From: Liquidambar formosana
Lineage: Eukaryota; Streptophyta; Magnoliopsida; Saxifragales; Altingiaceae
Direction: 5' to 3'
Assembly: GCA_039720395.1 (NCBI GenBank)
Contig: CM077832.1
Coordinates: 31,927,316 to 31,991,315, forward strand
Length of the DNA: 64,000 bases
How positions within the stretch are numbered: the first letter of the stretch is position 1; the number at the start of each line of letters is the position of its first letter. The notes beneath the pieces were generated by a model. The model was not told the origin of the DNA. It was given only the letters and a program-made list of their open reading frames with translations, and did no database searches. Both the position numbers and the translations under genes were made by a program. Shown piece after piece: positions 23,201 to 33,628 of this stretch.

Positions 23201-24274
23201 GGCTCGTTATCATGGACTCAAGTCCGTAAGATCATCACTTTGTATCAAGATCTCCTTTTTCTTGTACTAACAACTATTCCTGCTTCGTTAATGCTGAGTT
23301 CCCTTGGTATTAGCAAAAACGTGACAACAGATCTCTCCTTAATTTTGTCACATGTTCAATTTCCTATATAAATATTAATGGACCTTTCAATAATCCATTA
23401 GTCCAAAAATTACATACAGAAATGAGTGCTAATTATAATTTTTTTCAAAGAAGAGTTATATCCATATAAAAGAAGACTACAGGAATCAGCATTTCAACAC
23501 TTCCAATCAGCACTATGAGATGCATACCCTGATAAACCTCACCTCCAAGTAATGTGCCATTGAAAAACACATACCATACAATATCTAAAATGAAACATAA
23601 TTAAGCAGACAGCATGAATCAATGAGACAAATACAAGATACAAAAACAAAAATGCGGAAAGAAATATATGACCCAACCAAAAAAAAAAAAAAAAAAAAAT
23701 CAAATTATTCTTCCCTCAGTTACCAAATGAATGGTGGAGAAACTCTAATAAATCGACATTGGTCTGTTGGGTATCTGAGAAAATGGAATAATTAAATATT
23801 TAAAACAAAATCTCCAATCAACCAAAGCGCCATATGACTACAAGGCTCAGTAGAGTAGACACATTCATCTTTTGTAACAAAGAATATGCTACTTGTCCCA
23901 AATTCAACATCCCAAATGATGTGGCAACATACATAAACATCACAATTCACAACTCCCTCTTCTTTTCTTTTCATCTACTTTCTCAGCAGCCAAACAGAAG
24001 GCACATAAAAAAAGGCAATCGAAACCCAGCAAGCAGAACAATAAGCAGAGAAACCCCAACCGATCAACACACGAAAAATCACCCAAAACAATAAAAGAAA
24101 GAAAGAGGACCGAACCAGCGCGTGCCGTTCACCAGCTTGAAAGGAAAGCCGCTGCTGATTCATGGCGTGCGTGTAGAGCTGAGAGAGGGAGTTCGCCGCG
24201 CTGCAGAAGGTGGTGTACATGGTTCGATCGACCTCGTCGAGGCGCGTGGCGTCGGACTTCCTCTTCTTCGCCAT
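13837..24274 (-). CDS. Three-exon plant-conserved protein, about 215 aa
   Basis: Minus-strand gene with coding exons 24116-24274, 18980-19060 and 13837-14244; all junctions are GT-AG and in phase 0. The N-terminus [20 protein letters not shown] is basic then alpha-helical. Exon 2 encodes a helical [14 protein letters not shown] segment. Exon 3 is Ser/Asn/His/Pro-rich and looks disordered. From memory, this matches a plant family that databases label 'holocarboxylase synthetase' or 'nuclear receptor family 2 group C protein'. No biotin-ligase domain is visible, so the label should not be read as enzyme function. Role and localisation are unknown; the KKRK start could act in nuclear import (inference). 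Introns of 4.7 and 5.1 kb are filled with transposons, yet the exons are clean, with no stops or frameshifts. Confidence 0.85.
14245..14949 (-). other. Intron 2, 3' part; no further features
   Basis: AT-rich intron sequence with an imperfect trinucleotide-like stretch (about 14485-14580) and an AT repeat at about 14930-14948. No coding sequence recognised. Confidence 0.4.
14950..15117. mobile_element. MITE with about 38-bp inverted repeats
   Basis: The left arm GGATAGGATC...CATATAAAGCACTTCATTTT is repeated in inverse at 15080-15117. Between them are about 90 bp of non-repeat sequence. It sits in intron 2 of the minus-strand gene beside an AT microsatellite. The superfamily is not determined. 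Confidence 0.7.
15151..16659. mobile_element. hAT-like element with CGATAT-rich ends (1509 bp)
   Basis: Left end CATAGACTAAAAAATCG and right end (inverse) CAAGGACTTTAATATTG resemble the two termini of the 551-bp element at 25049-25599. Both have dense GATATATC/CGATAT subterminal motifs. The flanks CCTGTATA (15143-15150) and CCTAGATA (16660-16667) match at six of eight bases, fitting an old hAT 8-bp duplication. The inside contains local repeats (GCCAAAGTGCTCCATT twice, about 15570 and 15621) and a Pro/Tyr-rich open frame at 15918-16151 of unknown origin. It lies in intron 2. Confidence 0.6.
15918..16151 (+). other. Open frame of unknown origin inside hAT-like element (77 codons)
   Basis: Encodes a Pro/Tyr/Asn-rich segment ([18 protein letters not shown]). 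It has composition unlike random AT-rich intron sequence and continues into FSGSPDW and EEVPPNW. It might be a decayed exon of the element's own gene or a captured host exon. No family recognised. Confidence 0.25.
16845..18520 (+). mobile_element. 5'-truncated L1-type LINE
   Basis: Begins within the reverse transcriptase domain (FSILINGS, then SRGLRQGD and SPFLF around 16850-16950). It continues through the region after the RT ([30 protein letters not shown]; 17293-17720) into zf-RVT-like sequence ([11 protein letters not shown], about 18120-18160). A 16-base poly(A) tail ends it at 18505-18520. Frameshifts and stops make it a dead copy. It is inserted in intron 2, antisense to the host gene. 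No clear target duplication was found. Confidence 0.8.
17293..17721 (+). pseudogene. LINE reverse-transcriptase ORF fragment
   Basis: 142 codons of the segment downstream of the RT palm typical of plant L1 polymerases ([31 protein letters not shown], then [19 protein letters not shown]). The YADD-box region lies upstream in a broken frame around 17035-17060. Not functional. Confidence 0.75.
18521..18979 (-). other. Intron 2, 5' part
   Basis: Unique AT-rich intron sequence between the LINE tail and exon 2. Nothing recognised. Confidence 0.4.
18980..19060 (-). CDS. Exon 2 of the plant-conserved gene (27 codons)
   Basis: Bounded by TTTTGCAG| upstream and CTGCAG|GT downstream on the minus strand. 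Encodes [14 protein letters not shown] followed by [13 protein letters not shown]. Too short to be found as a free ORF; recognised from family similarity and splice sites. Confidence 0.85.
19061..20234 (-). other. Intron 1, 3' part
   Basis: A- and T-rich intron sequence. Short direct repeats at about 19420-19560 (AAACATG-ACTTC, then AACAAGAAAACCAT-CTTCA) suggest a small tandem duplication. No coding sequence recognised. Confidence 0.35.
20235..21372 (+). mobile_element. RTE-type LINE remnant
   Basis: Broken frames carry RTE-clade reverse transcriptase landmarks in order: a DEIKKRW-like segment (about 20310), an [18 protein letters not shown] segment (about 20620), ENQFGFM (about 20770), an [14 protein letters not shown] segment (about 20900), DMYDGAVT (about 20970), and FADDIVLV (about 21140). 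A deletion then joins to the 3' end ([12 protein letters not shown]). The element ends in a TTGAG repeat (about 21339-21371), typical of RTE tails. Many stops. It lies in intron 1 antisense to the gene. Confidence 0.75.
21373..23062 (-). other. Intron 1, middle
   Basis: No gene or clear element. An open frame at 22476-22685 has no recognisable motif. AT-rich with scattered oligo(A). Confidence 0.35.
23063..23235. mobile_element. MITE with about 55-bp inverted arms
   Basis: The left arm ATGATCTAACGGACTAGAG, continuing through TCCGTGATAGGGAGCCATGG to AAATAAAAAGAC, pairs with the inverse at 23180-23235. The inner loop is short. It lies in intron 1. Confidence 0.6.
23236..24115 (-). other. Intron 1, 5' part
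   Basis: AT-rich intron sequence with a long oligo(A) run at about 23681-23699. Nothing else recognised. Confidence 0.35.
24116..24274 (-). CDS. Exon 1 of the plant-conserved gene (53 codons)
   Basis: Starts at ATG (24272-24274) and ends GCGCTG|GT. An upstream in-frame extension exists but its codons read as low-complexity leader sequence, so the MAKKRKSD start is preferred. Exon length is a multiple of three. Confidence 0.85.
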
Positions 24275-24420
24275 TGAAATGCAAACCCTAGAAGAGAGAG
24301 GCGAAGAGAGAGGAGATGTGGATGTTTTGTATGTGCAATGTGTGTGTATATGTATGTATGTAGGTATTGCGGAAGGTACAAGGAAATGATGAGGTTTTAT
24401 GAGCCAAGGTTGGTAAGTTG
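24275..24420 (-). promoter_or_regulatory. 5' UTR and probable core promoter of the host gene
   Basis: On the minus strand, a CATAAAA box (about 24397-24403) lies about 120 bp before the start codon. It is followed by a CA/TG-rich leader and a CT-rich stretch (CTCCTCTCTCTTCGCCTCTC) just upstream of ATG, as in plant 5' UTRs. The TATA assignment is tentative. Confidence 0.4.
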
Positions 24421-25040
24421 GTAAAGGTGAAGAGGGAGTGGGTATGTGGATATCTTGTGGCCAGCCCCGTGGCATTGTGGTGGCAAAAGATCACCAGCCG
24501 AATTGGAGCCCCCCATATGATTCCCCAAATTTGCTCACCAAATTTAGCAAATTTGGGGGAGGGTGGGAGAGGGTAACACATATTGAAATGTTTTAAAGAT
24601 CCAATGTAGTGGGTTATAAGACAAGTCGAGCTATTTTTTGATCCGTTCATTAAACAACGAGTCTAACTTGAATTGAGATTGGTTTGATTAAAAACTCATT
24701 TTGAATTTATTCGTCAGATAAACAAATCAAGTTTAAACCTTATTTTTTAACTCGTATTTTTATTGAGTCGAGCTTGAGTAGAGTACTTAAAAAATCAATG
24801 AGCTTATTGGTACTTTAAATAAGCAAACTATTCGAACTTGGTTTGAAAATGGCACGATAGAAGGCTCTTTCAAGCTCGCATGTGAGTTAAATGAGCCATG
24901 TTCAAGCATTATTTTTTATTTCGTTGATTTAACAAACCAAGCTAGAGCAATCTATTACTCAACACGGCTCAGGTGGTTTACTACCCTATGAAGAAATTTA
25001 CTCACCATATAGACTAGAGAGGATTCCTTGGAGAGGCATA
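24421..25040. other. Upstream region with degenerate repeat
   Basis: No gene. 24600-24960 contains scattered TCGAGCT, CAAGCT and AAATGAGC words like those of decayed dispersed plant repeats. No termini found. Confidence 0.3.
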
Positions 25041-25048
25041 TCAAAAAC
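25041..25048. repeat. 8-bp target site duplication TCAAAAAC, left
   Basis: Exactly repeated at 25600-25607 on the other side of the CGATAT-rich element. Confidence 0.8.
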
Positions 25049-25599
25049 CAAGGACTTAAATATCGATATTGATGAATATATCGAGGGTCCAAAAATACGG
25101 ATATATCGGATATATCAATGAATATATCGAAAATTTCGATATCGATTCAAAGATATGATGAATATTGTTAGTTAAAGATGTATACTTCCATTGGAACTCT
25201 AGGAACAATAATTAGACTTTAATAAACAGTTTAAAATCAAAATATTGCAAAATAATGAATATTTTAACAAAGTAAATGAAAGTTGTTACTTCATAATACT
25301 TATTTAAGTCCTTAGTATAATTGAAATATTTATATAAATCAATACCAAGAGAGTAAGAGGTGATAATTTTGACACAATAACAAGAAAATGTATATCTCGA
25401 TATCGTTGATATATTTGAGCATGTGAAAAAAAAAAAAGAAGAAGATATTATGGATATATCGAGATTTTATCGAAAATATCGACACTATCGTAACGATATT
25501 TTGCGAAAAAGATATGTTAATTAGATATCGTATCGAGAAGTACGGATACATGGATATATTATGGATATATCAAAGATATCGTGGATATTTTAGTCCATG
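25049..25599. mobile_element. hAT-like non-autonomous element with CGATAT motifs (551 bp)
   Basis: Ends CAAGGACTTAAATATC and, inverted, CATGGACTAAAATATC. The perfect 8-bp duplication TCAAAAAC supports hAT. Subterminal regions hold many GATATATC, CGATATC and TATCGA words. It is the same family as 15151-16659, in opposite orientation and shorter. No transposase. Confidence 0.75.
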
Positions 25600-25686
25600 T
25601 CAAAAACTAAGAAAAGTTCATTATGGTGACAAGCCTCTTTAGCTAGAAAATATGGAACTCCACCTCATAAATTGGGCCAATATTAA

Positions 25687-25842
25687 CTAACAGTTAGACA
25701 TAATAGCACCCGTAGGATAAGAATCAAGGAAATCCTCATTAAGCAAGGTGACAACCACATGGGAATCAATCTCCACTTTGATCAAGTCCACATTGTGGAG
25801 TCTAGAAAGCTTGAGACCGTTTATGAGAGCCCACATTTTCAT
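25687..25842 (-). pseudogene. RNase H-like fragment of a LINE polyprotein
   Basis: 51 codons read MKMWALINGLKLSRLHNVDL then IKVEIDSHVVVTLLNE. This matches the central part of the RNase H domain (RVT_3 type) found at the end of plant L1 polyproteins and related genes, including the E-DS motif. No upstream RT is present, so it is an isolated fragment. Confidence 0.6.
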
Positions 25843-25886
25843 AGCCGCATTGCCTCAACCTCGACACCCTCGTTCTACATGTGGCC

Positions 25887-27287
25887 ATGAACCACGAGTT
25901 TTGAACGCCCTTTTAAAAAAGTGTAGAGATTTAAATAAATTAAAATATGTTTTTAAAGGTTCACAAAAATAAAAATAAACAAGGAATTGTCACCTCATTT
26001 TTCTAGAAAAATAGGAAATCATAAAATATTTTAGAGAAAACCTTTTAAAAACTATAGGAAAAGCAAGTCTTAACAAACCAAAAAGAGGATTTGGAGACTA
26101 AGTTACAATGTGGAAAGGTTCTAAGAAACATCCTATAGGCACCCACATCGCCGCAAAATGGGTTTCTTAATTTATATGGGCTATTTCAATCACTTTCTAA
26201 TTAGTCACAATGCATATGTAAAGAATCATCCATAACCATCCATTCATCCATAAACATCCATAAAACATCCATAAACATTCATAAAACATCCATAAACATC
26301 TATGAACAAATAAGGAGTTTTATGGAAAGCAATAGTGAGAGATAAAAAATAAAAGAAAAGAAAATCTAGGATACAAACCTAGGATACTTTACATCAAATA
26401 AGTGCCTATGTACCTTACATACAAATTTGTAAGGATAAAAGTCCATGTAGTTCGATTGAGAAGGGATTACTCCCTTTAAAATGAACTAATAACCATAAGT
26501 TTCCATTAAAATAAAAGAAGAGTTTTCAAAACTAAGAAGTTTCCAAAAAAAGAATGAGAGAAAATAGGAATTTGAGAAAAATGAGAACTCTTAACAAATA
26601 AGAAGTTTTATAAAAGTAGGAAACTTAAGAGTTATAATTCTATATAAAGAGAATAACCCAAGAAGGAAAAGAGAACAATTCATAACAAAACTCACTATAA
26701 ACCAACTTACCATATGTCAATTATCTCAAAACATTTAGAAATCACCAATTAATCACCCTATGTATGCTATAAGGCAATTATCATGCTCAAACCAACCATA
26801 TTCATGCTTAAATCATCATTAGAAAACCTAAATCAAATCTGGACAAAAGACTAAAACATCCTAAAACATGCTAATAATTATGCAAAAGGCAAAAATCAAA
26901 AGAAAAACAAAATCCTAATATACCCCTATATGCCCTAGACTCACTATCATGCATAAAAATATCAAAAATATGCCAAATATTTATTATTATGATGAAAATA
27001 TCATATAACAATCTAAAATATGAAAAGAAAATAAAATATGATGCATTAGATAATGATTTTACGTAAGAATATGAAATAAGCATCCTTGCGGCGAGTTTTC
27101 TTAAGAAAAACTATCCTAAGATAATTTTATATAGAAAGTACTCCGTATGAATGATTTTTTCACATATCACACTTAAACACATTCCAAAAAGCACCCAAGT
27201 ATAAACTCACCATCTAAAAAGGATAATTATCCTCTAAAAGAATAATCATCAATATACCCATGAAGATGAACCCTATACAGAAAGTGT
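25887..27287 (-). repeat. Truncated long LTR of the C family (minus strand)
   Basis: Reverse-complement similarity to solo LTR C. The LTR 3' end is at 25887 (CGTGGTTCA on the minus strand), and the match then runs leftwards in C coordinates to about 52880 at position 27287. The first roughly 1.4 kb of the LTR is missing. It includes the ATCCATAAAC tandem-like block (26225-26310) seen in C and at 39060-39140. Confidence 0.6.
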
Positions 27288-27470
27288 CACTACAAGAATA
27301 TTGAGTATTGCAAGCATAATTTCACTGGCAGTAGTTCTCTAGCCAGCACATGTTGTGTTTCCCAGCTTACTTTACAGCCAGTATAATGTTCACCGACAGT
27401 AGTTCACTGGCCGGCACATGTTGCGTTTCCTGATTTACTTTTTAGTCAACAAATGTGGTTGCGCGAAAAT
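27288..27470 (+). mobile_element. Possible CACTA transposon end
   Basis: CACTACAAGAA begins at 27288, the usual start of plant CACTA (En/Spm) terminal repeats. Within 150 bp there is a duplicated block (CACTGGC-GTAGTT, AGCCAGCACATGTTG / GGCCGGCACATGTTG). This fits subterminal repeats. Similar GCCGGC/GCTGGC/AGCCA words recur at 38150-38350, but no matching terminal CTTGTAGTG was found there. Tentative. Confidence 0.35.
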
Positions 27471-30400
27471 TCATTTTGCGCGCTTATGAAATTTAAATAG
27501 AGAAAATAAAATAAAAAAGGACATTTCCCAAAGATTCTAATATCTCACCTACGATATTCTTTCTTCTCGAAATTTTCTCTCTTATTCATGCTCCCTATAC
27601 CATGATCTCTCTTTTGAAATTTTTTTCAAAAATTAGAGAAATTTTCTCAAAGATTCTTCCCTAAATCAGAAATCCATTTGCCGTGATATCAACAATGATG
27701 AATTCTTAAAAACCCTAGATATTGAATTTGAGGTGAAATCCATTTGCTCAAGGTGAGATTCTCTTTCAAACGATTTAAACACTTTTGCATTGCTTATATT
27801 GCATTCTCTCTCTTGGTTGATCGATCGACTTTATCTCAGTACTAGATCTATTATAGAAACTCTTTTCTGATTGTGGTATATTTGCATTTCAAACCCTAAT
27901 TTGAAGTAAATCACCTCTTTATGTTGCATTTTCTTGACGTGAGAAGATAAAAAATTGTCTCTCTCAGAACATTACAAAACCTATAATTTGGCTAGGTCTT
28001 TGAATTCTTGTTCCCTTACAATTTCTTCTTTGCTGATTCTTCAATTCACAGTCACTAGATCACAAAATCTGATCTCCAAGTTTGAAATCTCCACTGTTTA
28101 TATCTCTCCAACTCTATTTGCTTTATTGAAGTGTTTGGTTTTCAAGATTGGTAATAAATTTGAGTTTTGACGGAAGGGAAGTCGTCAATTGGAATTTTAG
28201 TGTCTAGAGTTTGATTTGGTTATGATTTTTGTAGCTAAGTGAAGTTACATTAAAAGAAAAAGGCTCCTATTTGGTTGTCGAGAAAGTCGCGGAAAAGAAA
28301 TTTGAAGTTCTACAAACATGACTCTCTCTCTCATTTAAGATTTCTGATGTACAGATTGTTGCAAAAAATGACCAAATATGGAGCTCAAAGCTATCACGAG
28401 TGGATTTTCTTCTGATAACATAGTCTCCATTGCTTAATATAGAGTAAGCAATATTATTTTTGCAGTGCATTCTATATTAGATTTATTGTGCTACCATTTA
28501 CTGATATTCTAACAAATTGCTTCATTCTAATTTCAAACTCACGAATGTGCTAATAGATCCCTATAGAAATTTATTGAAGATTGCAAACTTTGTACTATCC
28601 AGGGCAATTGGTATTCCTAACCAATATGGTATCAACGTTCACCTTTTTATATTTGTGGTTAAAAATTAAATAATACTCCATAATAATATATGCCTATTCT
28701 GGTTTTTGTCTTAACATGTTCTTTGTTAAAATTGATTATTTTTTCAATAAATTAGTGTTAGTTTGTCATTGGATTGACTTGATAATTAAGACTTAAGAGC
28801 AATTTAAAAAAAAATGCATCTTTGGGGTTTCTGGATATTGGTTTGAGGCCATCATTTTGGCTTCATAATGTTAGTACTTGTTAGTAGTAATATAATTATG
28901 GCATTTTATGTTCATTTTTATTTATATATTTATTTTTTGATTGGGTGGTCTTTGTTTTTTGTGGTAGGTATTCTTTTGTCTGGGTTGGTTTTTTACAGTT
29001 TTGTGGTGGCTAGTATATTTAAAGTTTGTTGCTTTAGTTTGACAATAAGTTTTTCTCTTAATAAAGCTCTTGATTTTGTTGAATTAAAAAAAATAAAATA
29101 AATAAAAACAAAACAAAGAGGGCATAGCTATGAAGAGAAAAGCCTCACTGTGTGAATGCTTATCTACTCTGTTTTTGAGTTTCTCTTGTGTCTCGAGTTA
29201 TTTTTATTATAGTTTTTTATGGTTTAGTTGAATTACATCATGTGTGGCTGCTATGGGAGAGTGTTTTGATGCACTATTCTGGTGCTGTGTCATTGTATCC
29301 TATGCTATTTTGCTCTTTGTTTGGCGGTCTTTGAAGCTTTTTAACGTTGCTGTAGGGGTAATAACTTTGCTGCTGCTCTGATTTAATTATAACTTTTGCT
29401 GTAGAGGTAATTGCAATGCAGGTTTTACATGTAATCTTTTTTATTTATGTTGCCTTTATTTATCTCAACATCCTCATTTCAACTCCCCTCATTTTGTGAA
29501 AGTGTTTTTTCATGACTATTTGCCATATTGCATTAGAAAGCATATATTCTATAAAATCTCTAACATCATATACACCCTTCATTTAGAAATAATACCCATA
29601 TGAAGAGGTATGTTTCTTTTCTTAGCCACTTAAGATAAAACAATCTTTTACTTCTATTTTTTTTCTTCATCTTTTGTTGTTGAAGCATTAATTATTTGAT
29701 GTTTATATCTGTAGGTAGGGATACCATTCGATTACAAAATCCTACTCAGGAAAAGTATCCTTTATCTTTATTGCAGAATTCGTGAAGGAATTAGATCATT
29801 GAGATAGGTTACTCTCTATCCTTTACTTACTCACGTTTATGTGGATGTGTTGAAGTTTAAATTTTTCAAAGATGCTACCTCATTTGGGATCATGAATTTG
29901 GTAAAAATCTTTAGGATATATAGCACTGCTCTTTATAGTTGGAATATATTCTTAGCACGTATTCTAATTTTCCCTTATTCATGCAACAAAAAAAATGCAG
30001 AAAGATTGCCTAGGTTTCTCTATTTGCTTATTTTTCCCATCTTAAGTCCAAATTCATCCTAACGGTTATTATTAGCGTCTTATATAACCTTCATTTACCT
30101 CTGATGTTGCAAATTTGAAACTTTGATGTGTAAATAAACTTAATGGAGTTTGCCATGTAGTGATATTGATTATCTGACTTCTTGGCAGGGGTGATCTTAT
30201 AGAAGATGGATTTCGTGACTGGACTAGCCCTTAGCGTAATCAGGTGTTTCTAGGCCCATCAGAGTTTAATATCTGGTTGAATTATTTATAATTTGTCAAA
30301 GTTTTGTTTTGCAAGGACTTTGCCTTATCGACTTGGGGAGAGGAAGAGATCCAAGTCTATTTTCAGACGAGACAGAATTTAATGGCGACTGTTGAACTTC

Positions 30401-30774
30401 TGCCTTTCGTTGAATCGAGATGCAAGAAATTAATCCATGGAAATTTAAGGCCAGTCTCCATTTTTATTATGTAGCTTTTATAGAATGCAGAAGAAAGTAT
30501 TTTCAAACTATACATAAGTACTTTTGTGTGACTGGTCACCAGGTGGATTCTTATAGGCCATAGAAATTTCTTAAATTAATTGATAAAATTATTTTGCTGC
30601 ATATGCATCTATCATTCTTAATTTTGGTTTACCTGTTTTTCCCGATTGAGGATGATGGTGATGTTAATGCTGATTATGCAAAAGAAGACAATAATGATAC
30701 TGATGCCAAACTAGATAGATGTAAGCAAAGACGGTGCCGATAATGAGGATGAAGATGACCGATGTACATGTAAG
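27471..30774. other. No recognised gene
   Basis: T-rich unique-looking sequence with exon-like and UTR-like stretches (27690-27760; 30190-30430) but no recognisable protein. AATAAAGCTC followed by an A-rich run (29060-29115) looks like the 3' end of an old retroposed sequence. If the CACTA end at 27288 is real, this could be its interior. Confidence 0.3.
30767..30774. repeat. 8-bp target site duplication CATGTAAG, left
   Basis: Matches CATGTACG at 37493-37500 in seven of eight bases, flanking the hAT transposon. Confidence 0.65.
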
Positions 30775-30981
30775 TAGGGACGGACCCAGGATTTTATCTT
30801 GGGGGTGGCCAAAGTATGAATAAAAAAAAAATTACCACTCAATAACAAAAAGCATACTAAGATTTAAAATGAAATTAATACGTCAAAAATAAAAATAGCA
30901 TCTATTCAAAGTAGACAAAAGAAAAGACACAAATAACAGTTTCTTAACACATTTCAATTCAATCATCTATCAAAATGGGAC

Positions 30982-33373
30982 TCAAAGTTCTTTCAAATCC
31001 CAAAAATCATCAACTACTGTTTTTGTACTAAATCTCATAGCAATCTCCCTTTCAATGTATAACATCAAAGAGTTCGTCAAAAATTCATCATCCATTTTGT
31101 TGCAAAGTCTAGTTTTTACAATATTCATTGCTGAAAATGCTCGTTCAGTTGTTGCAATAGAAACTGGGAGAGTAAGCACAAGTACAACCATTCTGTAAAC
31201 AAGTTAGTAGACTGTTGATTTCCTCAGTTTTTATTAACCATCAGCACAATTTAGAAATATTTGACAAAATTTTGAAATTCGAGTGTTGGATTACGTTATG
31301 CTCATAATGGTGAAGTTATATTTCCTACCGTTCTTTTTCTTGATTTGTGAAGTCCTGTGGATAAAACTTTTTTACCAACTGACAAATATCATTGATTCTA
31401 AAAGATTCGTATGTATTTTGAGGATCTAGAGTTGAACTAAGGTTAAGCAACTCCACTGCATGCTCACTAAACCGACGATTTAATTCTTGCACTCGATAAT
31501 GATGCTCAATTGTAAAGTCATCTTGTTAATGACAAGCTCGACCTCCTTTTCCAACATAATGAGCATTCATGTCTAGGGACATCTATGTTGCGTGCCTCAC
31601 AAAATAACTTCACATTGGTAAATAAATCATCCCAACCATCATCTCTAAATTTTTGGATTTTTGCTTTAGTGGATGAAATAAGTTCCATAGCATTTAAAAT
31701 GTGTTGAGATTGGCATTGCAAAGCTTGACAAAGAAAATCAGTGATCTGCATAGTTCCTTTCGTGAAATGCAAAATGAAGACAAAATCAAATGTAATCAAT
31801 GTCTGATAAGCTAAGTCTGCATCTCCTCATTGGGAAGTAGTAGTTCCTTCTTTATTGATGTTAAGTAGAACTCAACATGTTGCACTGAACATTTTTATCA
31901 AACTAGAAATTGATCTCAAGTAAGAACTCTAACAAGTATCTCCAACCCGTTATAAAGTGCCAATTTGATTAAGTCTCCTTCCATTCTTAAGCTCATCAAT
32001 ATCAATCAAATGTGCAATTTCAGCAGCTTGAGCATTTCTCAATTCCTCATTATGCTTACATGAAGCACCAATAATATTGACTATAAAAGCCAATTTAGAA
32101 AAAAATTGGTGAACCACAATAACTTCTTTTGATGCTGCCACTAATGCCAATAGTAAAGGATGTATAAAGTAATAAATGTAGTAAGCATATGGACAATCAT
32201 TCAAAACCAAAGCTTGCAACCCATTCCACCTACCTCGCATGTTACTTACGCCATCATATCCTTGCCCTTGGATATTTTGAATATCTAGATTTTCTTGGGA
32301 AAGTATAGAATATACCTCTTTTTTCAAGATTAATGTTATAGTGTCGAAAACATGAACAACCCCAAAAAACTATTCCTGCACAAAGCCATCTTTATCAATA
32401 AATCATAAAACTGTAGCCATTTGCTCCTTCATTAACTCATCGCGTGCTTCATCAACGATTATGCAAAACTTTGCATCACCAATTTCTTCACGAATTGCTT
32501 TCTTCACTTTTTTTGAACAAATATGTGAGATTTCCTTTTGGATTTTTGGTAATGTATAAGAGGTATTTTTGGGAGCATTGGCTATTGCTTCAACAAGCTT
32601 TTTATCACGTGAAACCACTAAATCTAATATTTCATGAAAATTTCCACGATTCAATGAATCAGCGCTTTCATCCTGACCTCTAAAAGCAACACTTTGCATT
32701 GCAAGTACTTGAGCGATATCAATTGTGGTCTTCAACCGTAACTGATTGTTTGCAATTTGTTCAGAAGTGTATTTCTCAACCACCCTTTGTATATGTTGAG
32801 ATTGGTTTATTAAGTCCTCACATGACTGCTCGGCAACTTTATGAAGAGTGTCAGGATCTTTTCCTATATGACTCAGAAAAGCATAATTTTGGCCATCTTT
32901 CTTCCAAGTCTTGAACCCATTAACAGTAAATGCACATTGCCAATGATCCCCAGATGGCTTATTAAAAAAAAAGCATAGTAAACAAAAAGTTGCATCTTTC
33001 TCAAGCGAATATTCAAGCCATGAAGGAAATAGCTTAAACCATGAAGGTTGAAAGCTACGACAATGACTTGATGGTCCAGATTCTAGGTACTTTCAAAGAA
33101 TAGGTTGGTATGGACCAGCTTTAATGTAAGCTCGCCGAATTTCATTTTGCTGATTGACATCATAATGCCATATCTGTTGACGCTTTTCGAGATCACAATC
33201 CAAAGAACTAATATCAAATTATTGACTTCAATTTTTTGAAATTTTGTTGGAGGATTTTCAGAAATGGGGACATCAACATCAGAGGCTGGCAATGATGCAT
33301 CACTAGCATTGACTTCTGAATCATGTGAACTTTTTCTTTTAGACAAGTCCAATATTGCTTTTTGTTTTCCCAT
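30982..33373 (-). pseudogene. hAT transposase (TTF-zinc finger/DUF4371 type), broken
   Basis: Pieces in order on the minus strand: an N-terminal MGKQKAILDLSKRKSS segment (33083-33373); a TTF-type zinc-finger-like part with CLLCFF and GFKTWKK (about 32880-33000); DUF4371 pieces (32403-32783, with RGNFHEILDLVVSRDKKL; 31950-32327, with NIQGQGYDGVSNMRG); a middle piece (31518-31799); and the C-terminal dimerisation region (30982-31191, TERAFSAMNIVKTRL). Several frameshifts and stops separate them, and about 10 residues near 31490 are deleted relative to the second copy at 63.8 kb. Intact members cut and paste their element in the nucleus; this copy cannot. Confidence 0.8.
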
Positions 33374-33623
33374 AATTTACAAATCAAATCAAATAAAATA
33401 CATATTTATAAGTGAATTATGTGTATAATAAATGATATCTACGATGTTACTATATTAAACAAATTCAATTATAGATAAGTTATCACTTAAAGTTTAATTT
33501 CATTACATGACTTCATAATTTATAATATCAATAAAACATAGATCATAGTCCAAACCGCATAATATATGAATTCAAATAATACAACATGTCGACATAATCA
33601 CATAATTAAAAAGATCATACCAC

Positions 33624-33628
33624 TATAT
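33624..33628. repeat. Target site duplication TATAT, left
   Basis: TATAT at 33624-33628 and 36441-36445 flank solo LTR A exactly. Confidence 0.75.

Noticed and set aside
24160..24650. Longer minus-strand frames extending upstream of MAKKRKSD
   Set aside because: The upstream codons are low-complexity leader sequence in several overlapping frames; family similarity starts at MAKKRKSD.
26225..26310. ATCCATAAAC tandem repeats, considered as a CRISPR-like or centromeric array
   Set aside because: The same block occurs inside LTR C and at 39060-39140, so it is part of the LTR, and spacers are absent.
28868..29115. Hydrophobic 77-codon frame followed by AATAAA and an A-rich run
   Set aside because: Composition follows T-rich DNA; more likely the 3' end of an old retroposed sequence than a membrane protein gene.
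30190..30430. Segment resembling the GF-DWT start of a SANT/ISWI-type exon
   Set aside because: Only about ten residues match, stops follow at once, and no neighbouring exons of a remodelling protein are seen.
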